Assembly (NCBI GenBank): GCA_015178975.1
Contig: WHVD01000050.1
Location: 124,001-188,000 of the forward strand
Source: Hysterangium stoloniferum
Lineage: Eukaryota; Basidiomycota; Agaricomycetes; Hysterangiales; Hysterangiaceae
DNA length: 64,000 nucleotides
Reading direction: 5' to 3'
Below are positions 11,107 through 21,747 of the stretch, in pieces. Under the pieces are notes generated by a model. It had not been told where the DNA came from and did no database searches. It saw nothing but the letters and a program-made list of their open reading frames with translations. The position numbers were made by a program, and so were the translations under genes. Position 1 is the stretch's first letter. Each line of letters opens with the position of its first letter.

Positions 11107-11461
11107 CTTTTTTTTTGACATCGACTTTGCTTTTCCGACAAGGCAAACACCTCACCTTCGACTCGTTCGCATCCATTCATTTTTCCATTCGACATCCTCA
11201 TTCGACTCATCACAACCTTAATTTATCATTGTGCTGATTTCACCCACGTTCAACACCTTCGAGTTATTACACATACAAGTCACCATCCTTGCCGTCATCG
11301 TCAACCGCTATTTTGAAACGCCTCATAATCATAACTTCAACTTCGTGTCACACTCGCAGTTGCACTCATAATCGTACACACACACTTGCTGCCAGTATCG
11401 CACTTGCCACTGTCTATTGGTTATACAACGTTATTGTTGAACCAATTGAACCGTCCCATGC

Positions 11462-11719
11462 TTGGCCCACACCCGTAAACCGTCCATCCTGTCTCGCTTA
11501 ACCGACACACCAACACCATTACTTACCCGCCAGGAAACGAGAAGGAGACGCCACCTTGGACTACCTCCTCTCCTCGTAGACTCCTTCTCAGACACCACAC
11601 TCACACCGCTCTCTACCTCAATGCCCATTATCGCCGACTCGCACTCTTCAGAAAGCGATACCGATACAGACACTGAACGTGCTCCTCTCACCTCGAGGCC
11701 TCGTCACTACCACAACTGA
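11462..11719 (+). CDS. Short ORF with the first copy of the TRxETRRR..LGLPPLLV module
   Basis: The reading includes PTPLLTRQETRRRRHLGLPP followed by LLVDSF and a Ser/Asp/Glu-rich tail, about 85 residues, in the interior of the pol-less LTR element. The same module recurs in frame at about 11783-11850 and 13402-13480. No known domain recognised. It may be a remnant of a gag-like N-terminus that was triplicated. Whether it is translated is unknown. Confidence 0.35.
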   Translation: MAHTRKPSILSRLTDTPTPLLTRQETRRRRHLGLPPLLVDSFSDTTLTPLSTSMPIIADSHSSESDTDTDTERAPLTSRPRHYHN

Positions 11720-12654
11720 CGGACGAAGAAAAGAGGCTACTACTGCACACTACTCCTATATCTCACCTTCCGTCTACACCGTTACTCGCTCGCTCGGAGA
11801 CAGAAGGAGAGCCCAACTCGGACTACCTCCTCTCCTTGTCGAACTACTTGTGCTTCGTGTCTGTCCCACTACAACACATCGCCGCCTCTACACACTCCAG
11901 CACGTATCACATCTGTCACCCTTCAACATTCCTTTCAACGACCGTCGCTCCACTTCAGCGCGTAATCGCACCGTCGCACCTGTCACATTCCACTTCGGCG
12001 CATCGTCGCGTCGGCCCACTTCGGCGTGTCACCGCGTTTGTCTTCTTTGCCCGATCGCCGCGACTGTCTACACCTCGTTACATCTCTTCACTCCATCGTG
12101 TCTGTCCACTTTTCGGCGTACTAGTCATGTATGCCATCACATCTGCCATCCTATGTCAAGGTTTCGGCGTGTCCGCAATACTGCGACACACCTGTCTGTC
12201 AACACTTTGACACTCCAACCGTGACAATCGTCTGCGCTCAACTCTGAGATGTGTCTGTCCACACTTCGTCACACACATTACGTCTGTCCACCCTCAGTGC
12301 ACTTGCGCGTCTGACATCACATCCGCCACCCTTCGGCATATCTTCCAACATCCACCATACAATCTACATGCGCCGCAGGTTTCCCAGGCTACTTCCATTT
12401 TAGGCATACTATAATACATTCGATGATGTCATCGTGCTACCGTCGCGGTTATGCGTCCACTCGACGCGCTCACCGGCTTAAATACGGAGGTAGTGCTTGT
12501 TGGTAAACACATATTATAGAAATGTGCTCATGTTCTGCGATTAACGCCTAACCCATCTTGAACAACGTGGCCTGGACACTTGCGCTATTATGGGTCGCGA
12601 AAAGGTCCAACGTGATGTACCGGTATATTAAGTTCAGATGTCAAAGCAACACCT

Positions 12655-13845
12655 TTGCACCACCCTGCATTTTATCGGTCGGCAGCGCCACTGCCACAGC
12701 CAAATAGTGCAGCATTACAGCATTTATCAGCGACATACCCAGCATCTCAACAAGGACGGTTTCCCTCTAGACCATGGACCACGTATCCTCACAGTCTTCA
12801 GCCACCTTGTCAGTATCTCCAAACTACTGCCTCATATTTCCAAGGCATTGTACACCATCCGAGACAGTATTACCATTTTCGCGACCACTACCACCACCGT
12901 TACCGCTACCACCACCGTTACCGCTACCACCACCGTTACCGCTACCACCACCGTTACCGCTACCACCACCGTTACCGCTACCACCACCGTTACCGCTACC
13001 ACCACCGTTACCGCTACCGCTACCGCACCACTGCATCCGTAAGTGCCAACAGCGACCACAACTACCGTTACCGCTACCGCACCACTGCATCCGTAAGTGC
13101 CAACAGCGACCACAACTACCGTTACCGCTACCGCACCACTACATCTGTAAGTGCCAATAGCGACCACCACTACCGCTACCACCACCGCTACCGTTACCGC
13201 ACCACTACATCTGTAAGTGCCTACAGCGACCACAACTACCGCTACCGCCACCATCACCGTAACCACTACCGTAACCACTACCACTGCCGCTCACTACCGC
13301 TGCCACTACATCCATCGGCATTACCGCCCACTGCCGCTCACTACCGTTGCCACTACATCCGTCGGCATTACCGCACCACTATATCCACTATGCCTCGGTC
13401 ACCATCTACATCGACGCCACTGCTCACTCGATTGGAAACAAGAAGGAGAGCCCAGCTTGGACTACCTCCCCTCCTTGTCAATCCCTTCACGGACGCCACA
13501 ACCACATTGGCCAACCCGACTGCATCGAAGCCCTCAGAACCTGAAACTGAAAGGGTGTCCAATGCTTACCACTGGACGATACACACCAGTAGTCCATCAA
13601 GTTGGTCTATAGCCTGTCGTCGATACTTGAAGTTCCGTGACAAGACACCCAATGAAATCGACCAACCGTCCCATCCCAGTCGAACCCACTCCATTGCCAA
13701 CCAGGCGGTCCAGAAGCATCAATACTCGCAACGTCAAATGGGAGACCATTTTATCGACCTCATGAATAATCATCTTCTCCCTGCTCTGGATTATGCCTTT
13801 GCCATACTTCATCCTGTCAAACGGTTCCTACAGTGTCTCGTCTGA
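12655..13845 (+). CDS. 396-codon ORF of repeats plus the TPLLTRLETRRRAQLGLPP module
   Basis: This is the longest ORF of the pol-less LTR element. About residues 75-215 are a (YHHRYR)n tract encoded by DNA tandem repeats, so that part may be an accident of the array. After it come the module STPLLTRLETRRRAQLGLPP and an unrecognised C-terminal segment (QMGDHFIDLMNNHLLPALDY) that looks more like ordinary protein. No catalytic motif. Alternative frames of the array are also open, which lowers confidence that this frame is used. Confidence 0.35.
   Translation: MHHPAFYRSAAPLPQPNSAALQHLSATYPASQQGRFPSRPWTTYPHSLQPPCQYLQTTASYFQGIVHHPRQYYHFRDHYHHRYRYHHRYRYHHRYRYHHRYRYHHRYRYHHRYRYHHRYRYRYRTTASVSANSDHNYRYRYRTTASVSANSDHNYRYRYRTTTSVSANSDHHYRYHHRYRYRTTTSVSAYSDHNYRYRHHHRNHYRNHYHCRSLPLPLHPSALPPTAAHYRCHYIRRHYRTTISTMPRSPSTSTPLLTRLETRRRAQLGLPPLLVNPFTDATTTLANPTASKPSEPETERVSNAYHWTIHTSSPSSWSIACRRYLKFRDKTPNEIDQPSHPSRTHSIANQAVQKHQYSQRQMGDHFIDLMNNHLLPALDYAFAILHPVKRFLQCLV
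12890..13260. repeat. Two-level tandem repeat inside the pol-less LTR element
   Basis: First, about seven copies of an 18-bp unit ACCACCACCGTTACCGCT (about 12890-13015). Then three to four copies of a 54-bp unit containing CACTGCATCCGTAAGTGCCA (about 13016-13250). The 54-bp unit embeds the CCGTTACCGCTACC motif of the shorter one, so the second array probably grew from the first. Confidence 0.9.
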
Positions 13846-14561
13846 TCAAACCTCTAACTCTTCCGCGTCAATGCCACCCATGCCTTATTCGCCCACCGGC
13901 TCAAGTGTGTCTGTTGGCATATCAATGTGTTCAACCCCACCCCGCTACGTTTGCATTCCAACCTCTCTAAACACTGAACCACCTCATCTTCCTAGTCCTG
14001 TGCGTTTTACCCAGGAATGCGTAAAGACACAGCTGCCGCCAAGTTACCCTTGATCCAAATGAACTTTCCTGCACCTCACACACGCCAAATTCAACGGTAC
14101 CCCCGAAACTGCCCCGGCTCCAGAAAAGTCAACCTTATACGCTCCTTGTCATTGTTAGGCCACCACTGCGATTATTTCGTTTCCCGCGTCTGTCCCAATA
14201 AGTGTCACTCTCTCCGTCGAAACAATTCCATCCAATGCCGGCCCACAGGGCATCAAAACCGCCTTCTCAGATGCGTTCACGCTTCAGTATTTCATCTGTT
14301 CGACCTCCAGTGCCCGCATTACCGGATGTATTCCTCTGTCCTCCAGCGGCAAGCCCACGATTCGAGGTGGTCTTGTAATGCACATTATGCCGGGATGCTC
14401 ACGACCCTTTCTGGCCTCTTACAAGCTCGCCAATCCGCACCAATGAAATCACGACGAGTGGCTACCCCACAAAGCCCTTGAAGACACGGAGGCCTTGGAT
14501 ATCTGGGAGAATGGCAATGGGTTAGAAATCTAACTACGGCAGTTTTTAGAGGGGGGAAGGG

Positions 14562-14929
14562 TGTAATCCTGGCTGACTTACCACACATGCAGAGCCGCAT
14601 CATTGACCACTGGCCACCCCTGGCCGACTTACCAATTGCCCATGTCACCGAGTCCCAACCCGATATTGGGCTCGATCAACAGCAGTCCCCTAGTGACACA
14701 TATGCCTGGTGGAACCAGATCAGGATCTCGAATCTCTTCTCATCTCCTTGACTCTATATAAAACCCCATATCCTATAGTGATAGAAGATCATCTCCTTGA
14801 CCATTAATCCTTTCCCCACTCTTCCCTAGGGAACCTCGCATTCACCTTGTATCCTACTGATATGTAAAAATAAAGAAAACTTAGTCCTGTCCGTGTTGAC
14901 CGAGTGAGGCTGATACCGACAGCCTTACA
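14562..14929 (+). repeat. 3' LTR of the pol-less element
   Basis: No difference from the 5' LTR found over 368 bp by eye. Followed by the AAATC target duplicate at 14930-14934. Confidence 0.92.
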
Positions 14930-15024
14930 AAATCATGTGATTCCAATCAAAACTCATTGCTCAATAAATCAAGCAAAATAATCACTCATTGGGGCAGTTT
15001 TTTGACCCTGTATTATTTTACAAT

Positions 15025-16265
15025 CTAATACTTTGTATGACCCTCCTTTGCCTTCAAAACTGCCTGTACTCTCCTAGGCAAGCTTTCTATTAGCTTCTGG
15101 CATGTCTCTTGTAATCCCATTGTCAATTGGGCTCACTGGCAGTCACACAAGTTGACAGGACCATGGTGTATTGTCCAGAGCAGAACAAGATACAGGCAAG
15201 TGCAACATACAGTAAGATCTAAGGTCCTGAAAACTTCCCGGCTACTTATACCATACAACACAGTGATTATGTAATCACATAAAACTAAAGGGTCCATGCG
15301 TAAGACTGGGGGCACCAGGATTACATCTCTGGTGGTATTTCAGTCCACTCCTTTGCCACCCTGTCCCATAATTCATGTACTCCTTTGGGTGGTATGTCAT
15401 ATTGTTGGAGTTTGGCCTTGAGGTGTTACCAGAGGTATTCAATGGGATTTAGATCAGGGGATTGGGCAGGCAACTTCATGGGAATGATGTTATTGTCAGA
15501 TAACCACTGGTCTGCCTTTTTTGAGGTATATTTTGGATCATTGTCCTGTTGGAAGTACCACTTACCCTCAGCCATCTCCAAACTTTCAATGCTCTCCTCC
15601 ACTCCCTCCTCCAAAATCTCACAATACTGCACTGTATCCATGTTCTCCTGCACCTCCATCAGCTTCCCCACCCCATTCCAGCCCATACACCCCCAAACCA
15701 TCAAGTTATTCCCCCCTCCATGTTTGACAGTTGGTGTGGTGGTCCTGTCTGATACTGGTTTCCCTTGTTGCTTCCAAACATATACCTTCCCATCTGACCC
15801 AATCCTATTGATTTTTGTCTCATCAGTCCACAACACCCTCTTCCAGTCCTTCATAGTCCAATTCTCATGGTATTGGGCAAACTTTAGATGTTGCTGACGA
15901 TGAGACCCCTTGAGCATAGGGACTTTCTTCTTTGTTGCTGACCTAAAGCCAGCTTCCTTCAAGACATTCCTAACAGTCTGAGGAGTGACAGAGGTAGATA
16001 TGATGGAATTTATAAATTGTATGGCTTGGACAGCATTGTCAAGCTTCCCAGAGCTGATTTGATGGATAATTGACTGTTTATAATAAGGGGAAAGCTTGGA
16101 AGAATGGCCACCAGGATGATTTTCCTTATCCCCCTCTACCTCCCTACTGATCCTGCCAATAGTACCCTTCCCCAGACCAGTCCTAGCTTGAATTTGACAA
16201 TGGGAATACCCCTCATTGAGGAGAAAAACAACAGAAGAATGTTTTTCTGCAGAGATGGATTTCAT
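15025..16265 (-). pseudogene. Tc1-like transposase (DD34E), one stop plus a solo-LTR insertion
   Basis: The reading starts MKSISAEKHSSVVFLLNEGY with paired helix-turn-helix DNA-binding domains. The catalytic core has Asp in WTDETKIN, Asp in FQQDNDPKYT and Glu in LNPIEYLW, with 34 residues between the last two. A TAA follows YLW at about 15423-15425 and is the only point break. The C-terminus (LPRRVQAVLKAKEG, ending TKY at 15025) is separated by a 216-bp solo LTR. Apart from these two lesions the gene is full length (about 340-350 residues), so the element died recently. Confidence 0.88.
15110..15325. mobile_element. 216-bp solo LTR in the transposase
   Basis: Starts TGTAATCCCATTGTC and ends CCAGGATTACA, so the termini TGTAATCC/GGATTACA are inverted. 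The perfect 5-bp duplication TCTCT flanks it (15105-15109, 15326-15330). Removing one target copy and the insert rejoins the transposase frame. The TGTAATCC start resembles the 368-bp LTR nearby, but the bodies differ. Confidence 0.88.
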
Positions 16266-16624
16266 AGTGGTGGTAAGAAGTCAAGGAGATGAATGAACAA
16301 AGTTCAACATGCCAAATTGATACAAATAAGGTCACATGACATGTTGATGATTCACATGACCCACTCTTACCTTATACTGGTGTGTAACATTGAAAATCAG
16401 AGAAAATAATAGAGGGTCAAAAAACTGCCCCAATGAGTGATTATTTTGTTTGATTTATTGAGCAATGAGTTTTGATTGGAATCACATGATTTCTTAAGTT
16501 GTAGATAGCCAACATGTTTTAGTATATCATGTGAATTTTTCAGAATTTTTGCTGATGTCTTTCCTTCACACAATATCAATCTTTCTAAAATGCACAAACA
16601 TTGGGGCAGTTTTTTGACCCACTA

Positions 16625-16709
16625 TAAGCTGAAGCCAACGTCCTGACCCTATCTGATAGTTTCTGACTTCCCAGTGACTTTCCGATAGTTCTGGAATAAG
16701 TTCCCAACA
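16625..16709 (+). repeat. Gypsy 5' LTR, last part
   Basis: Continues the LTR after the Tc1-like element: TAAGCTGAAGCCAACGTCC and onward to GTTCCCAACA at 16709. The next bases, TGGCAATTAACAG, are in the place of a primer-binding site. The motif ATAAGCTGAAGCC is shared by nearly all Gypsy-type LTRs in this window. Confidence 0.7.
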
Positions 16710-16799
16710 TGGCAATTAACAGTATATCAGATCTCAATTCTGTGACTCGCTCATCATTGGTCCCAAATGCAAAGCTGCCGAAGGACCATCTCAACTTCA

Positions 16800-17985
16800 A
16801 TCCCCATTGCAACTTTATACCACCCAACCTGAAACCCCAAATCAGCTGACAACATCAGCTTCCATCGAAGAAGTTACCGAGGAAGTTACCGAGGTAGCAA
16901 AGGATCCCAACAATCCCAACACTTCCGACAATGAAGCAGAAGATCAGCCAGTGAGATTGAAAAAGAAATCTTCCGATGAACTGACTGAAATGTTGTTTAT
17001 CAACTCCATTGTGAAATTTGCTGACTATTTGAAATCCACTGAGGAAAGTAAAGAATCATCCCACACCGGAGTCAAAGAACCCAAACCATTTACCCACAAG
17101 GATCTGAAAAAATTGAAGAATTTCCTTCTCCAATGCCGCTTCAGTTTTCGTGATTGACCTGCTGCATTTAAATCCGACAGTCGAAAAGTCAATTTCGTGC
17201 TCTCTTATCTCAAGGATACTGCTCAGGATTGGTTTGAACCTAGACTATCCAGAATATCCGACGAGACACCTGTATGGCTCGATGACTGGGATGCATTCGT
17301 GGAAGAACTGGAAACTAATTTTGGACCTTATGATCAATCCAGTGAAGCAGAAAATGAATTAATGACACTTAAGATGAAGGACAATCAATGAGTCTCCAAT
17401 TATCTCGTCAAGTTCAATACCCTCGCCGCACGATGTGGATGGGACGATTCCACCCTCAGGCACCATTTCTATATGGGACTTCCGTCACGCCTTAGAGATG
17501 AGATCTGCAAAGATGGAAAGCCAAAAAGTCTCCAACTCATGCAGATTAAAGCTCAGACATCCGATGTCCATTATTGGGAACAAAAAGCTGAGGGCTCCTG
17601 AGAGAATCCAACGGAACATTCTCAGAACAACAAGCCATCGACTAGCAAGTCTTCTGGCAACAACTCAGGCAATAACACCGGCAACTCTTGCACTAATACT
17701 GGGAAATCAAACTCCGATTGGAAAAAAGACAAGAAATCCAACAAGGATAAACAGTCAACTTCTGACAAACCTGACATTTCCCATTTGTTGGGCACTGACA
17801 GTAAACTCACCCTGAAGGAGAAACAACGACATATGGATAATGACCTCTGCCTTTTCTGTGGGAAAGGTGGACACAAGGTTTCCAACTGTACCATTAGATC
17901 TAACTCTTCCAAGGCCTGTGTGGCAACTTCCACTACGACTACGACATCTAAGGAAAAACCTGCCACAGAGTCGAAAAAAGAGTAA
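16800..17985 (+). pseudogene. Gypsy gag with CCHC zinc knuckle
   Basis: The capsid region reads DTAQDWFEPRLSR, WDAFVEELETNFGPYD and FYMGLPSRLRDEICKDG, typical of chromodomain-Gypsy gag. A zinc knuckle CLFCGKGGHKVSNC (CX2CX4HX4C) lies near the end. Three in-frame TGA codons interrupt it (after FSFRD, after KMKDNQ and after QKAEGS), and the start is unclear because the ATG after the LTR is in another frame. A related but diverged gag piece lies on the minus strand at 60.5-60.8 kb. Confidence 0.85.
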
Positions 17986-17999
17986 GCAACCCTCCAGAA

Positions 18000-18760
18000 T
18001 CTGCATGGACAGAGGGTTGTGTTGACTCTCTCCGTGTTTCCAAGGTTATCTGTCTCAATGTGTCTGCTCTTTCTAATCCTGACTCCTTATTTGTAAGACT
18101 TGTCTCTGACCTTCTTGGAAATTTAGTGTTCTGAGCTCTGATAGATTCCGGCTCCACACACTGTTTTGTAGATACCACCTTTGCCACAAAACATAATCTG
18201 AAACTCCATTCTGTCCCCACAATTTCTTTGCATCTGTTTGACAGCACTAGCAATATGGCAATTACCCAAGCCTGCGACATGTCTATCCGATTCCCATGTG
18301 GAACATCCCAGACGGTTACTTTTTTCGTAACACAGTTGGACTCTAGCTGTTCGGTAGTTCTTGGATACAACTGGCTCACCTGATATAATCTGTTGATTGA
18401 CTGGGTATTGGGCAGTATTAATTTCTGAATTCCCAACACTTCCATTCCTCCTGCAGCATCTTTTACAGCCAGAGCCTTTTCGGCCTCAATGGCACCTCCA
18501 GCTTCTGCCGAAACCTCCAAGCCTCCAAAAATCTCTCTCATCAATGCTTTGGCATTTGTTAGGGTGAGTAAACTGGACAGATCACAGTGTTTTTCGATCA
18601 GCTTAAAAGTTGATGAAGCATCTGGATGTTTTGCAACTCTAGAATTATCCAAGCTAAAAGCTGACCTGGAAGGAGTTCCCAAAAAATACCATGATTTCAT
18701 GGACATTTTCAGTAAGCAAAAAGCTGACCGGCTTGCACCACATAGGCCTACAACTTAAAA
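18000..18760 (+). pseudogene. Gypsy aspartic protease and linker
   Basis: The active site is ALIDSGSTHCFVD, followed by SCSVVLGYNWLT, the usual protease ending. TGA stops fall just before ALIDSG, at the Trp position after NWLT, and in the linker. The linker then runs to KKYHDFMDIFSKQKADRLAPHRP, the conserved lead into reverse transcriptase. Confidence 0.82.
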
Positions 18761-18769
18761 ATCGATATT

Positions 18770-19664
18770 GAGCCCGGTTCAAACCCTCTGTTAGGACCTA
18801 TTTACCCATTATCCCAATCAGAACTTTCATCTATTCGGGAGTTCCTGGATGAACATCTGTTGATAGGTTTTATCCGTCCCTCAAAGTCTCTGTATGGAGC
18901 ACCTGTCCTTTTTGTCAGGAAGAAGGATGGCTCCCTTCGACTCTGTGTCAATTTCAGAGGATTAAATTCCATTACATGGAAAGATAAGTATCCACTTCCA
19001 CTCGTTACCAATTTACTTGATGCCCCACGGAAAGCTCAGATCTACACCAAAATAGACCTTAAACACACCTATCATTTGGTCTGAATTGCTGAGGGTGATG
19101 AATGGAAAACTGCTTTTTGGACTCACTATGGATCCTTTGAATGGTTGGTTATGCCGTTCGGCCTTACCAACGCCCCTTCCGCTTTTCAACGTTTTGTTAA
19201 TGATATACTTTCCGACATGCTTGACATGTGTTATAGTCTATTTGGATGACATTTTGGTATTTTCTGAGGATCCCCCTCTTCACAACGAACAAGTCCATGA
19301 AGTCTTCCAAAGACTCCAAAAAAATGGTCTTTTCACCAATGGTAAAAAATGCTACTTCAACATGGATTCTATTGAATACTTAGGTTTCATTATCGGACCC
19401 AAGGGTCTCTGTATGGATGAAACCAAGGTTCAAGTTGTCCATGATTGGCCTGAACCATGGAAAGTCAAAGTCATTCAGTCATTTTTAGGTTTTGCCAACT
19501 TTTACTGTCATTTTATTTGGAATTACTCGGATATTACAATACCACTTACTCGTCTTACCCGTAAAACTCAACCATGGGTCTTTGACGACAAATGCCGCTC
19601 TGCTTTCCAGACTTTGATAAAATGCTTTCACTTCCGCCCCGATTCTTTCTCATTGGAAGCCTGA
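18770..19664 (+). pseudogene. Gypsy reverse transcriptase
   Basis: Reverse transcriptase motifs are in order: VLFVRKKDGSLRLCVNFRGL, YTKIDLKHTYH, an in-frame TGA where Arg is usual, then [18 protein letters not shown] and the catalytic [12 protein letters not shown]. It continues through EYLGFIIGP and the thumb/connection SFLGFANFYCHFI. A frameshift near 19615 separates it from RNase H. The enzyme would copy element RNA to DNA; this copy cannot. Confidence 0.88.
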
Positions 19665-20037
19665 TGTTCTGATTATTGTGGAAACCGATGCTTCCGATTA
19701 TGCAATTGCCACGATTCTTTCCATTCAAGATTCTGAGGGTGAAATTCATCCAGTCGCATTCCTTTCTCGGACACTGAAAGTGTCCAAACTCAACTACGAC
19801 ATTCATGATAAGGAACTTTTGGCAATTTTTGAAGCTTTCAAACATTGGTGTCATTATCTTGAAGGTTCCACAACTCCCATTGACGTCATTACCGATCACA
19901 AAAATCTCGAATATTTTTCTACCACTAAACTTTTGACCCACCGGCAAGCCCGCTGGTCCAAATTCCTTTCCACTTTCAACATGATTATCTGTTTCCGACA
20001 TGGTCATCTTGGTGGAAAACCAGATGCCATTACTTGA
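19665..20037 (+). pseudogene. Gypsy RNase H domain
   Basis: Begins [16 protein letters not shown], with catalytic Asp residues, then [16 protein letters not shown] and [11 protein letters not shown]. It ends GKPDAIT followed by TGA-TAA-TGA in frame, where the family has Arg/Trp before DVYP. About 120 residues, otherwise well kept. Confidence 0.85.
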
Positions 20038-20097
20038 TAATGAGACGTCTATCCTAAAGAGGGGGAAAGTAACTACACTGTTGTTAATCCACATAAC

Positions 20098-21650
20098 TTG
20101 AAACCAGTTTTTACAATGCAACAACTATCCGCATCTATTCGAGCAACTTCCCTCTACTATCCAATTATACGTAGCGTTATGATTATGGACATTGAGCAAT
20201 TACATCAAGATATCCTTTCTGCACTCACTTCCAACCCAGCTGTCAAGCCACACCTAGAAGTTCCCAATAATCCCGACCAACCCCGATGGTCACAAGACTC
20301 TCAAGGTTTTATCTGTTTCGATGGATGTATCTACATTCCAGATTCCAACAATCTCTGACTCCTCGTACTTCAGTACAAACACGATCATCCAATCTCCAGA
20401 CATTATGGCATTAACAATACTCTTGGTCTAATCCATAGAGAATATACTTGGCCCACCTCCAAGGTTTCGTAACCCAGTTCTGTAAGTCATGCACCACCTG
20501 CTTACGCTCTAAAACCCAGAGACATAAGCCGTATGGCCTTCTCAAGCAACTCCTGATACCGGAAAAACCCTGGAACTCAATTTCCATTGATTTTATCGAA
20601 CAACTTCCGACTTCTGAAGGCTTTACATCCATTCTAGTTGTTGTGGATCGATTCTCAAAACAAGGCATTTTCATACCCACTCACAATACAATCACGTCCT
20701 TACAATTAGCGGAACTTTTCATTATTCACATATTTTCCAAACATGGTGTTCCATCTCACGTAACTTCCGATCGAGGCTCCAAGTTCATCTCCCATTTCTT
20801 CCAGGCCCTCGGAAAAGCCCTTGACATGAAACTACACTTCACCTTGGGATATCACCCAGAAGGTGATGGACAAACGGAACGTGTTAATCAAACATTGGAA
20901 CAATATCTCCACATCTATTGCAAATATCAACAGGACAACTGGAAATCCCTTCTTCTGATCGTGGAATTTGCCTACAATAACTCTCCAAATGCAACTACCG
21001 GCATCTCTCCCTTTTTCACCAACAAAGGCTATAATCTGAATCTCACAGTACATTCCAAACAAGATTTGGCTTCTATCTGTGCTCAAGAATTTATTACTGA
21101 CCTCAATGAGTTACATCAAGAACTTTGGAAAGCTATTTCTTCCACCCAGGAATATTATCAATGTTCCACAGACAAAAACAGGATCCCACCTCCTAATTTT
21201 AAAATTGGTGATCAGGGTTTTGTAAAAGCTCAATTCTTCTGTACCACCCAACCTTCTAAAAAACTTGCTGAGAAATTCTTAGGCCCTTTTGAAATTATAG
21301 CACAAGCCAGTTCACTTTCATGGACTCTCCGACTTCCCGATAGTATGTGAGAAGTCCACCCTGTTTTTTACGTTTCCATGTTAGAACCTTGTGTTCCTAA
21401 CAATATCCTAAAACATACTCAACCTCTGCCCCCTCTGGTCATCATTGACAGAGAACTTGAATTTGAAGTTTCTGAGATCTTGGATTCAAAAATTGACAAT
21501 CGCCGGCATACTTGTAAATTGCTCTATTTAGACAAATGGGCAGGATATGAAGGTACCGATGAGGAAACTTCATGGATATTGGCCACAGAACTTGTTACCG
21601 ACTTCCACACAGCTTATCCGAGCAAACCCGGACCTTTATCATCACTCTGA
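20098..21650 (+). pseudogene. Gypsy integrase with C-terminal chromodomain
   Basis: The zinc-binding part includes FCKSCTTCLRSKTQRHKPYG. The core has SIDFIEQLP (Asp), TSDRGSKF (Asp) and the GDGQTERVNQ Glu block, nearly uninterrupted for 300 residues (20448-21350). A TGA at 21348-21350 replaces the Trp expected before EVHPVF. After it, LEFEVSEILDSKI, CKLLYLDKWAGYEG and EETSWILATEL form a chromodomain (21378-21650), which in this lineage steers insertion to modified histones. An in-frame TGA also splits the N-terminus near 20356. Confidence 0.88.
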
Positions 21651-21747
21651 CCTTTTTCCGTTTTCTTTCTGTTCAGTTTCCAATACTTCCAATACTTCTG
21701 ATATCATGCTCATTTTGAAATCATACAAGTCAAAAATATATTTGCAA

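Larger units (their letters stand above)
10739..14929 (+). mobile_element. Non-autonomous LTR element (LARD-like), no pol
   Basis: The two LTRs (10739-11106 and 14562-14929, 368 bp each) are identical as far as I can compare by eye. They start TGTAATCCTGG and end CAGCCTTACA. The 5-bp target duplication AAATC is perfect (10734-10738, 14930-14934). A polypurine tract (14548-14561, AGAGGGGGGAAGGG) abuts the 3' LTR. The 3,455-bp interior has no protease, reverse transcriptase or integrase, only repeats and low-complexity ORFs. It must therefore have been mobilised in trans. Identical LTRs imply a recent insertion. It sits inside the Tc1-like TIR. Confidence 0.93.
10601..16624 (-). mobile_element. 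Tc1-like transposon, about 1.6 kb before later insertions
   Basis: The termini are CAGTGGGTCAAAAAACTGCC (10601) and its near-perfect inverse ending at 16624, flanked by TA on both sides (10599-10600 and 16625-16626). The TIRs are about 220 bp: 10601-10738 plus 14935-15020 on the left, about 16400-16624 on the right. Removing the pol-less LTR element with its duplicated target (4,196 bp) and the solo LTR with its target copy (221 bp) leaves about 1,607 bp, normal for Tc1/mariner. Each TIR also carries an inverted copy of its own terminal motif at the inner edge. The transposase is on the minus strand. Confidence 0.9.

Noticed and set aside
11679-12224. 181-codon ORF in the pol-less LTR element
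   Set aside because: Ser/Arg/His-rich and shifted against a second open frame. Only the short LGLPPLLV module is notable, and that is reported separately.
12832-13284. Minus-strand ORF of 150 codons, Val/Ala-rich
   Set aside because: Produced by the tandem repeats, which are open in several frames on both strands. No protein-like segment outside the array.
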